DNA of 64,000 nt from Variovorax sp. JS1663 (GCF_002157355.1 NZ_LYMK01000010.1:102449-166448), one strand, 5' to 3'; shown: positions 1 through 9,035, counted from the first letter of the stretch. Numbers and translations: made by a program. Notes: generated by a model not told the origin, from the sequence alone.

Positions 1-296
1 GGCTGGGTGCCGCGGAACGCGACCAGCGCCGTGCCCTCGGCATGCATCGCGGCAAAGGCGAAGCTGTGGGTGCCGTCGTCCACGATGAGCGTGGGCGCAC
101 CGAAGCCCGCCTGCGCCAGCGCCTCGGCCAGCCGCCGATGTTCGTCCTCCGAGGCCTCCGCCCGGTAATAGGTCAGCCGCGCCGCCTCGATGGCCCACTG
201 GGTGGGGGTGAAGGGCTGGCCCGCCCTGAACAGCGTCTCGTGGCGCTCGGGCGAGTACAGCGCCGTGCGGCTGGGGTCGTAGTCGATGGCGGTCAT
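1..296 (-). CDS. Lipase family protein, N-terminal part (runs off left edge)
   Basis: Only the first 98 codons are in the window; the gene continues past position 1. It begins MTAIDYDPSRTALYSPERHE and reaches a VAFRGTQ stretch, which is the strand just before the nucleophile elbow in class-3 (Mbeah-type) lipases. The serine, aspartate and histidine of the triad would lie outside the window. The start lies 4 bases after the stop of the upstream PHB-depolymerase-type esterase on the same strand, so the two probably form one transcript. The family call rests on the start-region style and the FRGTQ motif alone; substrate is unknown. Confidence 0.6.
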   Translation of the reverse strand, partial: MTAIDYDPSRTALYSPERHETLFRAGQPFTPTQWAIEAARLTYYRAEASEDEHRRLAEALAQAGFGAPTLIVDDGTHSFAFAAMHAEGTALVAFRGTQ

Positions 297-300
297 GGTT

Positions 301-1353
301 TCACGGCGCGGCGGCTGCCGCCTTGAATTGCCGGGACACGAAGGCCCAGACCAGCCGCGAGGCATTGGGCCCTGCGGCGTCGCTGAAAGGCAGGCGCGGC
401 GCGCCGCCGCTCCAGGCATGGCCCAGGCCGGCGATCTCGCACAGCATCACGAAGGTGCGGCCGCCACGCTTGAACTCGGTCACGCGCATGGGATGGCGCT
501 TGCCGCGCTGCACGGTGCGCTCGATGCCGGGCTTGGCGCCGGTGGCGGTGGCCCAGACCGACGCCGTGCTCATGGCGTTGCTGGCCGAGACCACCAGGTC
601 CGCGTCGCCATGCAGCACCAGCAGGGGCGGCAGCGTGGTGAAGACGGCGGCGGCGCCCATGGCCTTTCCCACCGCGGTCGCGGGCATCGGCGGCACATGG
701 CGCCCCCGCATGGCGCCAAGCGCCGTGGCCGGCGAACGCGCCGCGCCCGGTGCCACGCCCGAATGCATCGCCGCCGCCTTGAAACGCACCGGGTACCGCG
801 TGGCCATGAGCGCGGCCATGCCGGCACCGGCGGACAGGCCGACCACCGCGACACGCTCCCGGTCCACCGGATACAGCACGCCGACCTGGTCGATCGCCGC
901 CATCAGCGTGGCGGCCTCGGCATCGGCCTTGCCGGAGCGCCGGTCGTACCAGTTCCAGCAGCCCTGCGGATGGACCAGCCGGTCCTGCTCCGGATAGAGA
1001 ACGAAAAAACGTTCGCGCGCCGCGATCAGGTTCATGCGGGTGCTGGCGGCAAAGTCGCGCCCGGTCTGGCCGCAGCCATGCAGCATGACGACCAGGGGCA
1101 GGCGCTCGTCCCTGGCGATGTCGGGCGGCCGGTACAGGTGGTAGCGGCGCGCACCGCCGGGGCCGAGCGCCAGGCCGGGCAGCCAGTCACCCGGGCCGCG
1201 CGGCGGCTTGAATTGCTCGGCGGCGGCGCGCTGAACCTGATTGGCAATGCGCTTGCCGTTGCGAAGCGTGGCCTTGGTGAGTGCGTTCATCCCGCGCTGG
1301 TAGGCGCGAGTGAATGCCGAGGCGGCGGACGTGGAGGAACGGCGACGAGCCAT
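301..1353 (-). CDS. PHB depolymerase family esterase
   Basis: A 350-residue alpha/beta hydrolase of the PHB-depolymerase/LpqC esterase family. The oxyanion-hole region reads VVMLHGCGQTGRDFA, the nucleophile elbow is VVGLSAGAGM, a later strand has LLVLHGDADLVVS (acid region), and GLGHAWSGG carries the likely catalytic histidine. The N-terminus is basic, with no clear signal peptide, so an intracellular or unusually exported location is possible. Known relatives cleave short-chain polyhydroxyalkanoates, feruloyl esters or acetylxylan, so the true substrate cannot be told from sequence. It is the first gene of a probable two-gene unit with the lipase fragment downstream. Confidence 0.85.
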   Translation of the reverse strand: MARRRSSTSAASAFTRAYQRGMNALTKATLRNGKRIANQVQRAAAEQFKPPRGPGDWLPGLALGPGGARRYHLYRPPDIARDERLPLVVMLHGCGQTGRDFAASTRMNLIAARERFFVLYPEQDRLVHPQGCWNWYDRRSGKADAEAATLMAAIDQVGVLYPVDRERVAVVGLSAGAGMAALMATRYPVRFKAAAMHSGVAPGAARSPATALGAMRGRHVPPMPATAVGKAMGAAAVFTTLPPLLVLHGDADLVVSASNAMSTASVWATATGAKPGIERTVQRGKRHPMRVTEFKRGGRTFVMLCEIAGLGHAWSGGAPRLPFSDAAGPNASRLVWAFVSRQFKAAAAAP

Positions 1354-1413
1354 GGTGCGTGAGCCGGGACTGGCCCTGCACCTTAGCAGCTTCCGCGCCG
1401 CCGCCGGCGAAGC

Positions 1414-2331
1414 CTAGTAGACCTCGGGCACGTACATCGAGGCCGGCACCGGCTGCCGCAGGTAGTCCGCATGGCGCACGCGCGCCGGCAGCTCGATCGG
1501 CGGATGCGGCACCTCGTGGTAGGGCATCTGGCCCAGCAGGTGGCTGATGCAGTTCAGGCGCGCCTTCTTCTTGTCCACCGCCTGCACCACCCACCACGGC
1601 GCTTCCTCGATGTGGGTGCGCTCCAGCATGGTTTCCTTGGCCTTCGTGTATTCCTCCCAGCGCCGGCGCGACTCCAGGTCCATCGGGCTGAGCTTCCATT
1701 GCTTGAGCGGGTCGTGGATGCGGCCGAGGAAGCGCATGTGCTGCTCCTCGTCGGTGATGGAGAACCAGTACTTGATCAGCTTGATGCCCGAGCGCACGAG
1801 CATGCGCTCGAAGTCGGGCACGGTGCGGAAAAACTCCTCGTACTCGTCGTCGGTACAGAAGCCCATCACGCGCTCGACGCCGGCGCGGTTGTACCAGCTG
1901 CGGTCGAACAGCACCATCTCGCCCGCGGCCGGCAGGTGCGTCACGTAGCGCTGGAAGTACCACTGGGTGCGCTCGCGGTCGTTCGGCGCAGGCAGCGCCG
2001 CGACCCGGGCCACGCGGGGATTGAGCCGCTGCGTGATGCGCTTGATCACGCCGCCCTTGCCCGCCGCGTCGCGGCCCTCGAACAGGATCACCACCTTCTG
2101 CCGGCTGTGCTGCACCCAGTCCTGCAGCTTGACCAGTTCGCCCTGCAGGCGGAACAGCTCCTTGAAATAGGCGCGGCGCGCGGCCTTGTCGGGCATGTGG
2201 CCCGATTCGAGTTCGTCGATATTGCGGTCCTCGATCTCGAGTTCGAGTTCCTCGTCATAGCTGTCGATCAGGTCACGCGCGATGCGCTGCATCAACTCGT
2301 CGTGGTCGCTCAAGGTAGGGGGCAACGTCAT
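1414..2331 (-). CDS. ppk2: Polyphosphate kinase 2
   Basis: A 305-residue PPK2-family enzyme, which transfers phosphate between polyphosphate and nucleotides. Walker A is FEGRDAAGKGG (residues ~84-94) and the Walker B/lid region is DRSWYNRAGVE (~143-153); both are family hallmarks. The length fits a single-domain class I PPK2. The ATG at 2331 is preferred over an upstream in-frame start at 2376 because homologous N-termini begin about here (MTLPPTLSDHDE) and the longer version adds 15 residues of non-family sequence. It is transcribed away from a truncated phosphate transporter, which links the spot to phosphate metabolism. Whether it makes polyphosphate or spends it cannot be judged here. Confidence 0.93.
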   Translation of the reverse strand: MTLPPTLSDHDELMQRIARDLIDSYDEELELEIEDRNIDELESGHMPDKAARRAYFKELFRLQGELVKLQDWVQHSRQKVVILFEGRDAAGKGGVIKRITQRLNPRVARVAALPAPNDRERTQWYFQRYVTHLPAAGEMVLFDRSWYNRAGVERVMGFCTDDEYEEFFRTVPDFERMLVRSGIKLIKYWFSITDEEQHMRFLGRIHDPLKQWKLSPMDLESRRRWEEYTKAKETMLERTHIEEAPWWVVQAVDKKKARLNCISHLLGQMPYHEVPHPPIELPARVRHADYLRQPVPASMYVPEVY

Positions 2332-2477
2332 GGCTTGGCGGAAAACACAAGGGGAAACCCATGCTGCCCCTGCCAAATGACGAAACTGTGACAGACGGAA
2401 AGCACTGGCCGCGTCGTCACAACACTGACATACGGGGCGAACAGCATGGCGCGAGGCCTCACAACACCTCCAAGACC

Positions 2478-2660
2478 ATGAGCTCGATCGCCGCCGAATC
2501 CTCGCTGGCCACCTACGTGCCCTTCATCCTCCTTGGGGTGGCACTGCTGATTGCGCTGGGCTTCGAGTTCGTCAACGGCTTCCACGATACGGCGAACGCG
2601 GTCGCCACCGTGATCTACACCCATTTCCCACACGCACATCTTCTGAGTTCCCGCTCCTGA
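2478..2660 (+). pseudogene. Truncated PiT-family phosphate transporter (N-terminal 60 codons)
   Basis: The ATG at 2478 opens a reading frame with a hydrophobic first helix followed by FEFVNGFHDTANAVATVIYT, the strongly conserved first signature of PiT inorganic phosphate transporters. After VIYT the similarity stops, and 10 unrelated residues lead to a stop at 2658-2660. Normal PiT proteins run to several hundred residues and ten or more helices, so about nine tenths of the gene is missing. A CorA-like gene begins 11 bases on. A deletion fusing the pit 5' end to the neighbouring gene is the simplest reading. The divergent promoter region shared with ppk2 is retained. Confidence 0.85.
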
Positions 2661-2671
2661 ACCGCCCCGTC

Positions 2672-3700
2672 TTGCCTTCGCCCCGGGATATTGCGGCCGC
2701 CTCCTACGGCGGCGATGAAGCCGGCCTGATCTGCGGCTACCTCTTCGATGCGGCAGCCGAGAAATCGTCGCGCGCCATCGATTCGAACTCGGCGGCGGCC
2801 TGGCTCGCGCAGCAGACGCAGCCCGACGGCGCCTACCTGTGGCTGCACTTCAACCTGAGCCACGCGCAGGCAGAGCGCTGGCTGCACCGGCACACGGAGC
2901 TGTCCGACACCTTCTTCGAGACGCTCAAGGACGGCATGCATTCGACCCGCATCGAACGGGCCGACGACTCGCTGATCGCCGTCATCAACGACGTGCATTT
3001 CGACTTCAGCTTCGAGCCTTCCGACATCTCGACGCTGTGGATCAACGTCGGCCCGCGCCTGGTCGTGACCGCGCGCACCAAGCCGCTGCGCTCGGTCGAC
3101 GCCCTGCGCACGGCCGTGAAGGCCGGCGATGTGCCGCGCTCGAGCGCCGAGCTGCTGGAGCACCTGTTGCGGGTGCAGGCCGACGTGCTGGTGAACGTCG
3201 TGCGCGGCGTGACCGCCCGCGTCGATTCGATCGAGGACGAGCTGCTGACCGGCCGGCTCGACCACAAGCGCGCCCGGCTCGGCGAGATGCGCCGGCTGCT
3301 CGTGCGGCTGCAGCGCCTGCTGGCCCCGGAGCCGGGCGCGCTGTTCCGCCTGTTGCAAAAGCCGCCGGACTGGCTGGCCGAGGACGACGCCCAGAGGCTG
3401 CGCGGCGCGACCGAGGAGTTCTCGGTGGTTCTGCGCGACATGGGTGCGCTGCAGGAGCGCATCAAGCTGCTGCAGGAAGAGATCGCCGCCAACGTCAACG
3501 AGGACACCAGCCGCAGCCTGTTCGTGCTGACCGTGGTGACGGTTCTGGCCCTGCCCATCAACATCCTGGCCGGCCTGTTCGGCATGAACGTGGGCGGCAT
3601 TCCGCTGGCCGAGGACAAGCACGGCTTCTGGGTGCTGGTGGGAATCGTGATCACCTTCACCGTGGTCGCGGCCTGGGTCGCCTTTCGCAAGAAGCGCTGA
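2672..3700 (+). CDS. CorA/ZntB-family divalent cation transporter
   Basis: A 342-residue CorA-superfamily protein. It has a long charged cytoplasmic N-domain and a helical stalk (~150-280). Two C-terminal membrane helices follow, with the loop signature FGMNVGG (the GMN motif) after the first, then a basic tail. The zinc-transporter-like ZntB branch is likely because the N-terminal text (LICGYLFD, WLHFNLSHAQAERWL) resembles that group. There is no ATG until about residue 92, so a TTG at 2672 is the best start visible. The start lies only 11 bases after the stop of the pit remnant, so its original promoter may have been lost with the deletion and it may now use the pit promoter. Confidence 0.85.
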   Translation: MPSPRDIAAASYGGDEAGLICGYLFDAAAEKSSRAIDSNSAAAWLAQQTQPDGAYLWLHFNLSHAQAERWLHRHTELSDTFFETLKDGMHSTRIERADDSLIAVINDVHFDFSFEPSDISTLWINVGPRLVVTARTKPLRSVDALRTAVKAGDVPRSSAELLEHLLRVQADVLVNVVRGVTARVDSIEDELLTGRLDHKRARLGEMRRLLVRLQRLLAPEPGALFRLLQKPPDWLAEDDAQRLRGATEEFSVVLRDMGALQERIKLLQEEIAANVNEDTSRSLFVLTVVTVLALPINILAGLFGMNVGGIPLAEDKHGFWVLVGIVITFTVVAAWVAFRKKR

Positions 3701-3801
3701 AAGCACCCGCGGGCGCACCTTGCCCGCTATCCATTCGATAGCACCCTCGACAGTCGCCATGCGCCCTGCAAGCCCATGCAAGAAAGAATAAGATCCGGGG
3801 G

Positions 3802-4656
3802 GTGTCTTCCATCCTCAACGCCGACCTGCACTGCCACTCCGTGGTGTCCGACGGCACCCTGACGCCCGAGGAACTGGCCGCCCGCGCGGCCGGCAACGGT
3901 GTCGAGCTCTGGTCGCTGACCGACCATGACGAGATCGGCGGCCAGCACCGCGCCGCCGCCGCCGCCCGCGCCCAGGGCATCAAGTACCTCACCGGCACCG
4001 AGATTTCCGTCACCTTCGCCAACGAGACGGTGCATATCGTCGGCCTGGGCTTCGACCCGGACGATGCGGCCATCAGCGAAGGCCTCTACGACACGCGCGG
4101 CGGCCGCGGCCGCCGGGCGGAGGAGATGTCCGAGGGCCTGGCCAAGGTCGGCATCCCGGGCGCATACGAAGGCGCGCTCAAGTACGTGGGCAATCCCGAG
4201 CTCATTTCGCGCACGCATTTCGCCCGATACCTGGTCGAGCAGGGCCATTGCCGCGACACCTCCGAGGTCTTCCGCAAGTTCCTCACCGAGGGCAAGCCCG
4301 GCTACGTGCCGCACCGCTGGGCCACGCTGAAGGATGCGGTGCGCTGGATCACCGGGGCCGGCGGTCTGGCCGTGATCGCGCACCCGGGCCGCTACAAGTT
4401 CACCGCCAACGAGGAGTACGCCCTCTTCCTCGAATTCAAGGAACACGGCGGCCGGGCGATCGAGGTGGTGACCGGCAGCCACACGCCGGCCGAGTACACC
4501 GAGTACGCCGACAAGGCCCTGGAATTCGGCTTTGCCGCCTCGCGCGGCAGCGACTTCCACAGCCCCGACGAAAGCCATTGCGATCTGGGCCAGTTGCCCC
4601 CGCTCCCCGGCAAGCTCACACCGGTGTGGGAATTGCTCCAAGACCGCATCCTGTGA
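3802..4656 (+). CDS. PHP-domain phosphoesterase (3',5'-nucleoside bisphosphate phosphatase / RNase AM type)
   Basis: A 284-residue PHP-superfamily metal-dependent phosphatase. The metal-binding motifs are all present: DLHCHSVVSDGTL near the N-terminus, LTDHDEIGG, VIAHPGRYK and RGSDFHSP. Relatives (YciV/TrpH/RNase AM) remove 5'-end nucleotides or dephosphorylate 3',5'-nucleoside bisphosphates. The start is a GTG at 3802 and no closer ATG fits the conserved N-terminus. Its TGA stop overlaps the GTG of the following transporter gene, so the two are translationally coupled. Confidence 0.88.
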   Translation: MSSILNADLHCHSVVSDGTLTPEELAARAAGNGVELWSLTDHDEIGGQHRAAAAARAQGIKYLTGTEISVTFANETVHIVGLGFDPDDAAISEGLYDTRGGRGRRAEEMSEGLAKVGIPGAYEGALKYVGNPELISRTHFARYLVEQGHCRDTSEVFRKFLTEGKPGYVPHRWATLKDAVRWITGAGGLAVIAHPGRYKFTANEEYALFLEFKEHGGRAIEVVTGSHTPAEYTEYADKALEFGFAASRGSDFHSPDESHCDLGQLPPLPGKLTPVWELLQDRIL

Positions 4657-5600
4657 CCGGGCCGATCACGGGCAGCGGCAGCCCGGCCGCCTGCAAGAGC
4701 ACGCGCGACATCGAATCCGAGCGGATCCTGGCCGGAATCGGCCTGGTGCTGCTGGCGACCGCCTGCTTCGCCACCCTGGACACCGCAACCAAGCTCTCCA
4801 CCGCCGGCGTGCCGATCCTGATGGGCGTGTGGTTTCGCTATGCCTTCCAGGCCGCGGCCACCACCGCGGTGCTGCTGCCGCGGCACGGCATGGCGCTGCT
4901 GCGCACCGGGCACCCCAAGTACCAGATGCTGCGCGGCGCCCTGCTGCTGACTTCCAGCACGCTGGCCTTCTTCAGCCTGCGCTACATGCCGATGGCCGAG
5001 TTCACCTCGATCGTGCTGATCGCGCCGCTGGTCATCACGCTGCTGGCTGCCCTTACGCTCAAGGAGCAGGTGTCGCCGCTGCGCTGGGTGCTGGTGGCGG
5101 GCGGCTTCCTCGGCACGCTGGTCATCCTGCGGCCCGGCGGCGAGGCGCTCAGCTGGGCGGTGCTGCTGCCCATCGGCCTGGTGCTCACCAACGCCTGGTT
5201 CCAGGTGCTGACCAGCAAGCTGGCGCGCACCGAGAACCCGCTGACCATGCACTTCTACACCGGCTGGGTCGGCACCCTGCTGGCCTCCGTGGCCCTGCCC
5301 TTCGTCTGGACGGCCTTGCCGGGCTGGCAATGGTGGGCACTGCTGTGCCTGATGGGCTTCATGGGCACGGTGGGCCATTTCATCCTGATCCTGGCCTACC
5401 AGCGCGCGCCGGCCTCCACGCTCACGCCCTACCTCTATGCCCAGATCGCCTTCGCCATGCTGGGCGGCTGGCTGATGTTCTCGCAGGTGCCGGACCGGCT
5501 GTCGCTGATCGGCATTTCGATGATCGCGGTCTGCGGCGCCGCCGGCGCCTGGCTCACGGTACGCGAGCGGCGGGTGCCGATCGAGCCGGCGGAGTCCTGA
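4653..5600 (+). CDS. DMT-family (EamA) transporter
   Basis: A 315-residue drug/metabolite transporter with two EamA repeats and about ten hydrophobic segments. Typical text includes ATLDTATKLSTAG in the first helix, SLRYMPMAEFTSIVLIAPL near the end of repeat 1 and ILAYQRAPASTLTPYLYAQ in repeat 2. The GTG start at 4653 overlaps the preceding stop (GTGA) and gives an N-tail of ~25 residues before the first helix. Substrate is unknown; family members export amino acids, nucleobases or other small metabolites. It is cotranslated with the PHP phosphatase. Confidence 0.85.
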   Translation: MTGPITGSGSPAACKSTRDIESERILAGIGLVLLATACFATLDTATKLSTAGVPILMGVWFRYAFQAAATTAVLLPRHGMALLRTGHPKYQMLRGALLLTSSTLAFFSLRYMPMAEFTSIVLIAPLVITLLAALTLKEQVSPLRWVLVAGGFLGTLVILRPGGEALSWAVLLPIGLVLTNAWFQVLTSKLARTENPLTMHFYTGWVGTLLASVALPFVWTALPGWQWWALLCLMGFMGTVGHFILILAYQRAPASTLTPYLYAQIAFAMLGGWLMFSQVPDRLSLIGISMIAVCGAAGAWLTVRERRVPIEPAES

Positions 5601-5667
5601 GCGCGATCCTTGCTTTCCTCGCCGTGCAGAATGCACGGCTTGCGTTTCTTCTGCACCGCAACGACCC

Positions 5668-6303
5668 ATGGCCCAGTTCTTCGAGATTCATCCCGACAAC
5701 CCGCAGCAGCGCCTCCTGAAGCAGGCCGCGGCCCTGCTGGCGCGCGGCGAGATCGTGGCCGTGCCGACCGATTCGAGCTACGCCCTGGCCTGCCACCTGG
5801 ACGACAAGGACGCGGTAGACCAGCTGCGCCGCATCCGCCAGGTCGACGAGAAACACCATCTCACCCTGCTGTGCCGTGACCTGAGCGAGCTCTCGAGCTA
5901 CGCCCGGGTGGACAACAAGCAGTACCGCCTGCTGAAGGCTGCGACCCCCGGCCCCTACACCTTCCTGCTGGAAGCCACCAAAGAGGTGCCGCGGCGCGTC
6001 AGCCACCCGCAGCGCAAGACCATCGGCCTGCGCGTGCCCGACCACAAGGTGCTGGGCGAGCTGCTGATGCTGCACGGCGAGCCGCTGCTGGCCACCACCC
6101 TCATCCCGCCCGGCGAGACCGAGGCGCTGAACGACGCCCAGGCGATCCGCGAGCGCTACGAGAAGCAGATCGGCGCCGTCATCGCCTGCGGCGCCTGCCC
6201 CTCGGAGCCGACCACCGTGGTCGACCTGACGCCCATGGGCATGGGCGGCGACCCGGTGCTGGTGCGCCAGGGGCGCGGCGCGCTCACGCCACTGGGACTG
6301 TGA
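5668..6303 (+). CDS. YciO/Sua5-family (L-threonylcarbamoyladenylate synthase type) protein
   Basis: A 211-residue YrdC-like domain protein of the YciO branch. The N-terminal IVAVPTDSSYALACH stretch corresponds to the KRTK/SxxxN nucleotide- and carbonate-binding region, and RRVSHPQRKTIGLRVPDH matches the family's basic loop. Sua5/YrdC enzymes make threonylcarbamoyl-AMP for tRNA t6A. YciO proteins are paralogues with weak or uncertain activity, so the specific reaction should be taken as inference. It follows the transporter by 67 bases and precedes a site-2 protease. Confidence 0.85.
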   Translation: MAQFFEIHPDNPQQRLLKQAAALLARGEIVAVPTDSSYALACHLDDKDAVDQLRRIRQVDEKHHLTLLCRDLSELSSYARVDNKQYRLLKAATPGPYTFLLEATKEVPRRVSHPQRKTIGLRVPDHKVLGELLMLHGEPLLATTLIPPGETEALNDAQAIRERYEKQIGAVIACGACPSEPTTVVDLTPMGMGGDPVLVRQGRGALTPLGL

Positions 6304-6352
6304 ACCTTCGTAGCAGCCCGGCCCGGCCGGAGCGGTCTGAGACAATCTTCCG

Positions 6353-7024
6353 GTGGACATCCAGAATCTCATCGAAAAAGTGCTGATCTACGCGCTGCCC
6401 GTGATCTTCGCGATCACCGTGCACGAGGCGGCACACGGCTACGTGGCGCGCTACCTGGGCGACCAGACAGCCTGGATGATGGGCCGCGTGACGCTCAACC
6501 CGGTCAAGCACATCGATCCCATCGGCACCATCCTGATGCCGCTCCTCCTGTACTTCGCGACGTCGGGCGCCTTCCTGTTCGGTTACGCCAAGCCGGTGCC
6601 GGTCAACTTCGGCCGGCTGCGCCATCCCAAGCGCGACATGATCTGGGTCGCGCTGGCGGGGCCGGCATCGAATTTCATCCAGGCGATCCTGTGGGCGCTG
6701 TTCTTCGTGCTCCTGCGGGCTTTCGGCGTCGAGGAGACCTTCTTCCTGGAGATGGCGCGCGGCGGCGTGCTGGTCAATCTCGTGATGTGGGCTTTCAACC
6801 TCTTTCCGCTGCCCCCGCTGGACGGCGGCCGGGTGCTGGCCGGCCTGCTGCCCCGCGGCGGCGCGCAGGAGTTCCTGGCGCGCATCGAGCCCTACGGCTT
6901 CTTCATCGTGATGGGCCTGGTCATCGCCGGCATCGTCAGCACGTGGTGGCTGCGGCCGCTCATGACCTTCGGCTACCAGGTCATCGACCTGCTGATCTCG
7001 CCCCTGACCGCGCTGCTGCGCTGA
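6353..7024 (+). CDS. Site-2 protease family protein (peptidase M50)
   Basis: A 223-residue membrane zinc metalloprotease. The active site ITVHEAAHGY (HExxH) lies in the first helix, and the second metal-ligand motif NLFPLPPLDGGRVL (the N/LDG motif) is around residues 145-160. Five or so hydrophobic segments are visible. No PDZ domain is present, so it is the small SREBP-type S2P rather than RseP. The start is a GTG at 6353. The natural substrate is unknown. It lies 14 bases ahead of trpS and is probably cotranscribed with it. Confidence 0.9.
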   Translation: MDIQNLIEKVLIYALPVIFAITVHEAAHGYVARYLGDQTAWMMGRVTLNPVKHIDPIGTILMPLLLYFATSGAFLFGYAKPVPVNFGRLRHPKRDMIWVALAGPASNFIQAILWALFFVLLRAFGVEETFFLEMARGGVLVNLVMWAFNLFPLPPLDGGRVLAGLLPRGGAQEFLARIEPYGFFIVMGLVIAGIVSTWWLRPLMTFGYQVIDLLISPLTALLR

Positions 7025-7038
7025 GTCCCTTCCTTCCC

Positions 7039-8370
7039 ATGGCAAGCTCCTCCCCCACTCCCGTCCGCTTCCTCACCGGCATCACCACCAGCGGCACGCC
7101 GCACCTGGGCAACTACGTCGGCTCGGTGCGCCACTCGGTGCGCTTCAGCCGCCAGGCCCATGTCCAGAGCTTCTACTTCCTGGCCGACTACCACGCGCTC
7201 ATCAAGGTCGACGAGCCGGCGCGCATCCAGCGCTCCACGCTGGAGATCGCCGCCACCTGGCTGGCCTGCGGCCTGGACCCGGAGCGGGTGACCTTCTACC
7301 GCCAGTCCGACATCGCCGAGATCCCCGAGCTGACCTGGTTCCTCACCTGCGTCACGGCCAAGGGCCTGCTCAACCGGGCCCATGCCTACAAGGCCCAGAT
7401 GGACAAGAGCATCGCCCGCGGCGAGGACCCGGACGCCGACGTCAGCGCGGGCCTGTTCATGTACCCCGTGCTGATGGGCGCCGACATCCTGATGTTCAAT
7501 GCCCACAAGGTGCCGGTGGGCCGCGACCAGGTCCAGCACATCGAGATGGCGCGCGACATGGCACAGCGCTTCAACCACCTCTACGGCGAGCACTTCACCC
7601 TGCCCGAGGCCGAGATCGACGACGCGGTGGCCACCCTGCCCGGCCTGGACGGCCGCAAGATGAGCAAGAGCTATGACAACACGATCCCGCTCTTCACCCC
7701 GCGTGCCCAGCTGCAGAAGCTGATCGCCGGCATCGTGACCGACTCCCGGGCCCCCGGCGAACCCAAGGAGACCGAGGGCTCGGCCCTGTTCCAGATCTAC
7801 CAGGCCTTCGCCGATGCCCAGGAGACCGAGGCGCTGCGCCGCGCCTTCGCCGACGGCATCGCCTGGGGCGATGCCAAGCAACTGTTGTTCGAGCGCATCG
7901 ATCGCGAGATCGGGCCGCTGCGGCAGGCGTACGACACCCTGATCAACGACCCGGCCCGGATCGAGAAGATCCTGCTGGCCGGCGCCGAGAAGGCCCGCGC
8001 CATCTCGCGGCCCTTCATGGCCGAGCTGCGCCACGCGGTCGGCCTGCGCAACCTCGGGGCCGCCCGGGACAAGGCCGCCGCGCCCAAGGCTGCCAAGGCG
8101 GCACGCCCCGCTTTCAAGCAATACCGCGAAAAAGATGGGCTCTATTACTTCAAGCTGCTCGACGAAAACGGTTCACAACTGTTACAAAGCCTGGGTTTCG
8201 CATCGCCGCAGGAAGCGGGCCGGGCGATTGGCCAGCTTCGGGCGCAGCGCGGCACGGCATTGACCCTGCTCGCTGCACAGCTCGAACCCGTCGACAATGC
8301 GACCGTGCGTGCGGCAACGGACGCGTTGGAGGCGCTGGCGGCGGCCGAGGCGGCCGGCCATAAGAACTGA
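7039..8370 (+). CDS. trpS: Tryptophanyl-tRNA synthetase with C-terminal extension
   Basis: A 443-residue class I synthetase that charges tRNA-Trp. The HIGH-type motif appears as SGTPHLGNY near residue 20 and the KMSKS loop as GRKMSKSYDN at ~210. The catalytic and anticodon-binding core ends near residue 345. A lysine/alanine-rich linker then leads to a ~50-residue segment (KQYREKDGLYYFKLLDENG...) that resembles the DUF1508/YegP fold, and a helical tail follows. Escherichia coli TrpS is about 334 residues, so roughly 100 residues are extra. The ATG at 7039 was chosen because it begins directly before the conserved RFLTGITTSG. Confidence 0.95.
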   Translation: MASSSPTPVRFLTGITTSGTPHLGNYVGSVRHSVRFSRQAHVQSFYFLADYHALIKVDEPARIQRSTLEIAATWLACGLDPERVTFYRQSDIAEIPELTWFLTCVTAKGLLNRAHAYKAQMDKSIARGEDPDADVSAGLFMYPVLMGADILMFNAHKVPVGRDQVQHIEMARDMAQRFNHLYGEHFTLPEAEIDDAVATLPGLDGRKMSKSYDNTIPLFTPRAQLQKLIAGIVTDSRAPGEPKETEGSALFQIYQAFADAQETEALRRAFADGIAWGDAKQLLFERIDREIGPLRQAYDTLINDPARIEKILLAGAEKARAISRPFMAELRHAVGLRNLGAARDKAAAPKAAKAARPAFKQYREKDGLYYFKLLDENGSQLLQSLGFASPQEAGRAIGQLRAQRGTALTLLAAQLEPVDNATVRAATDALEALAAAEAAGHKN

Positions 8371-8432
8371 AAGACATTTCGCGCAACGACCAGCGACCGG
8401 CAGAGCCGGCGCGCATACAGTGAGAAAGAGCT

Positions 8433-9035
8433 ATGAGCATTTATGTCATCGACGACCACCCCTTGATGCGCGACGCCATCGTGATGGTGCTCCGGCGCCT
8501 GCGGCCGGCTGAAACCATCGTGGAGCTGGAACGGCTCGACAAGCTGGCCAGCGCCGTCAAGCAGCACGGCGAACCGGGCCTGTTCTGCCTCGACCTGAAA
8601 CTGCCCGACGTGACGGGCGTGTCCGGCGTGATCGCAGTCAAGAAGATCTACCCCGACGTGCCGGTGGCGGTCTACTCCGCTTCGCCGGCAGGCGACATGG
8701 AGGAGGCCTGCATCGAGGCCGGCGCCGACACCTACATCGAGAAGTCGGCCAGCTCCGCCGAACTCACCGCCGCCCTGCGCGGCCTGCTGATGGCCGACAC
8801 CGAGGCCGAGGAGCCGGTCACCGCGGCCAACAGCAAGCTGTCCAAGCGCCAGACCCAGCTGATCGCCATGCTCGACCAGGGCATGAGCAACCGTGACATC
8901 GCCACCGAGCTGGACATCAGCGAGCACACGGTGAAGGTGCACCTCTGGCGCCTGTTCCGCCGGCTCGGCGTGAAGAGCCGAACCCAGGCGCTGCACCACG
9001 CGCGCACCAACGGCTTGTTGTCGAGCAACTCCTGA
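8433..9035 (+). CDS. NarL/FixJ-type response regulator
   Basis: A 200-residue two-component regulator. The receiver domain spans ~1-115, with phosphoacceptor Asp54 in FCLDLKLPD and the conserved lysine in YIEKSAS. A LuxR-type helix-turn-helix spans ~135-195 (LSKRQTQLIAMLDQGMSNRDIATELDISEHTVKVH). It converges on a hybrid-free sensor kinase at 9081-10517 and shares a bidirectional terminator with it. That kinase is the likely partner, but convergent layout is not proof. Confidence 0.92.
   Translation: MSIYVIDDHPLMRDAIVMVLRRLRPAETIVELERLDKLASAVKQHGEPGLFCLDLKLPDVTGVSGVIAVKKIYPDVPVAVYSASPAGDMEEACIEAGADTYIEKSASSAELTAALRGLLMADTEAEEPVTAANSKLSKRQTQLIAMLDQGMSNRDIATELDISEHTVKVHLWRLFRRLGVKSRTQALHHARTNGLLSSNS

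Noticed and set aside
2380..2450. Possible PHO box between ppk2 and the pit relic (CTGTGACAG and CACTGACAT)
   Set aside because: The two half-sites are too far apart and differ too much from the 18-base PhoB consensus to be supported.
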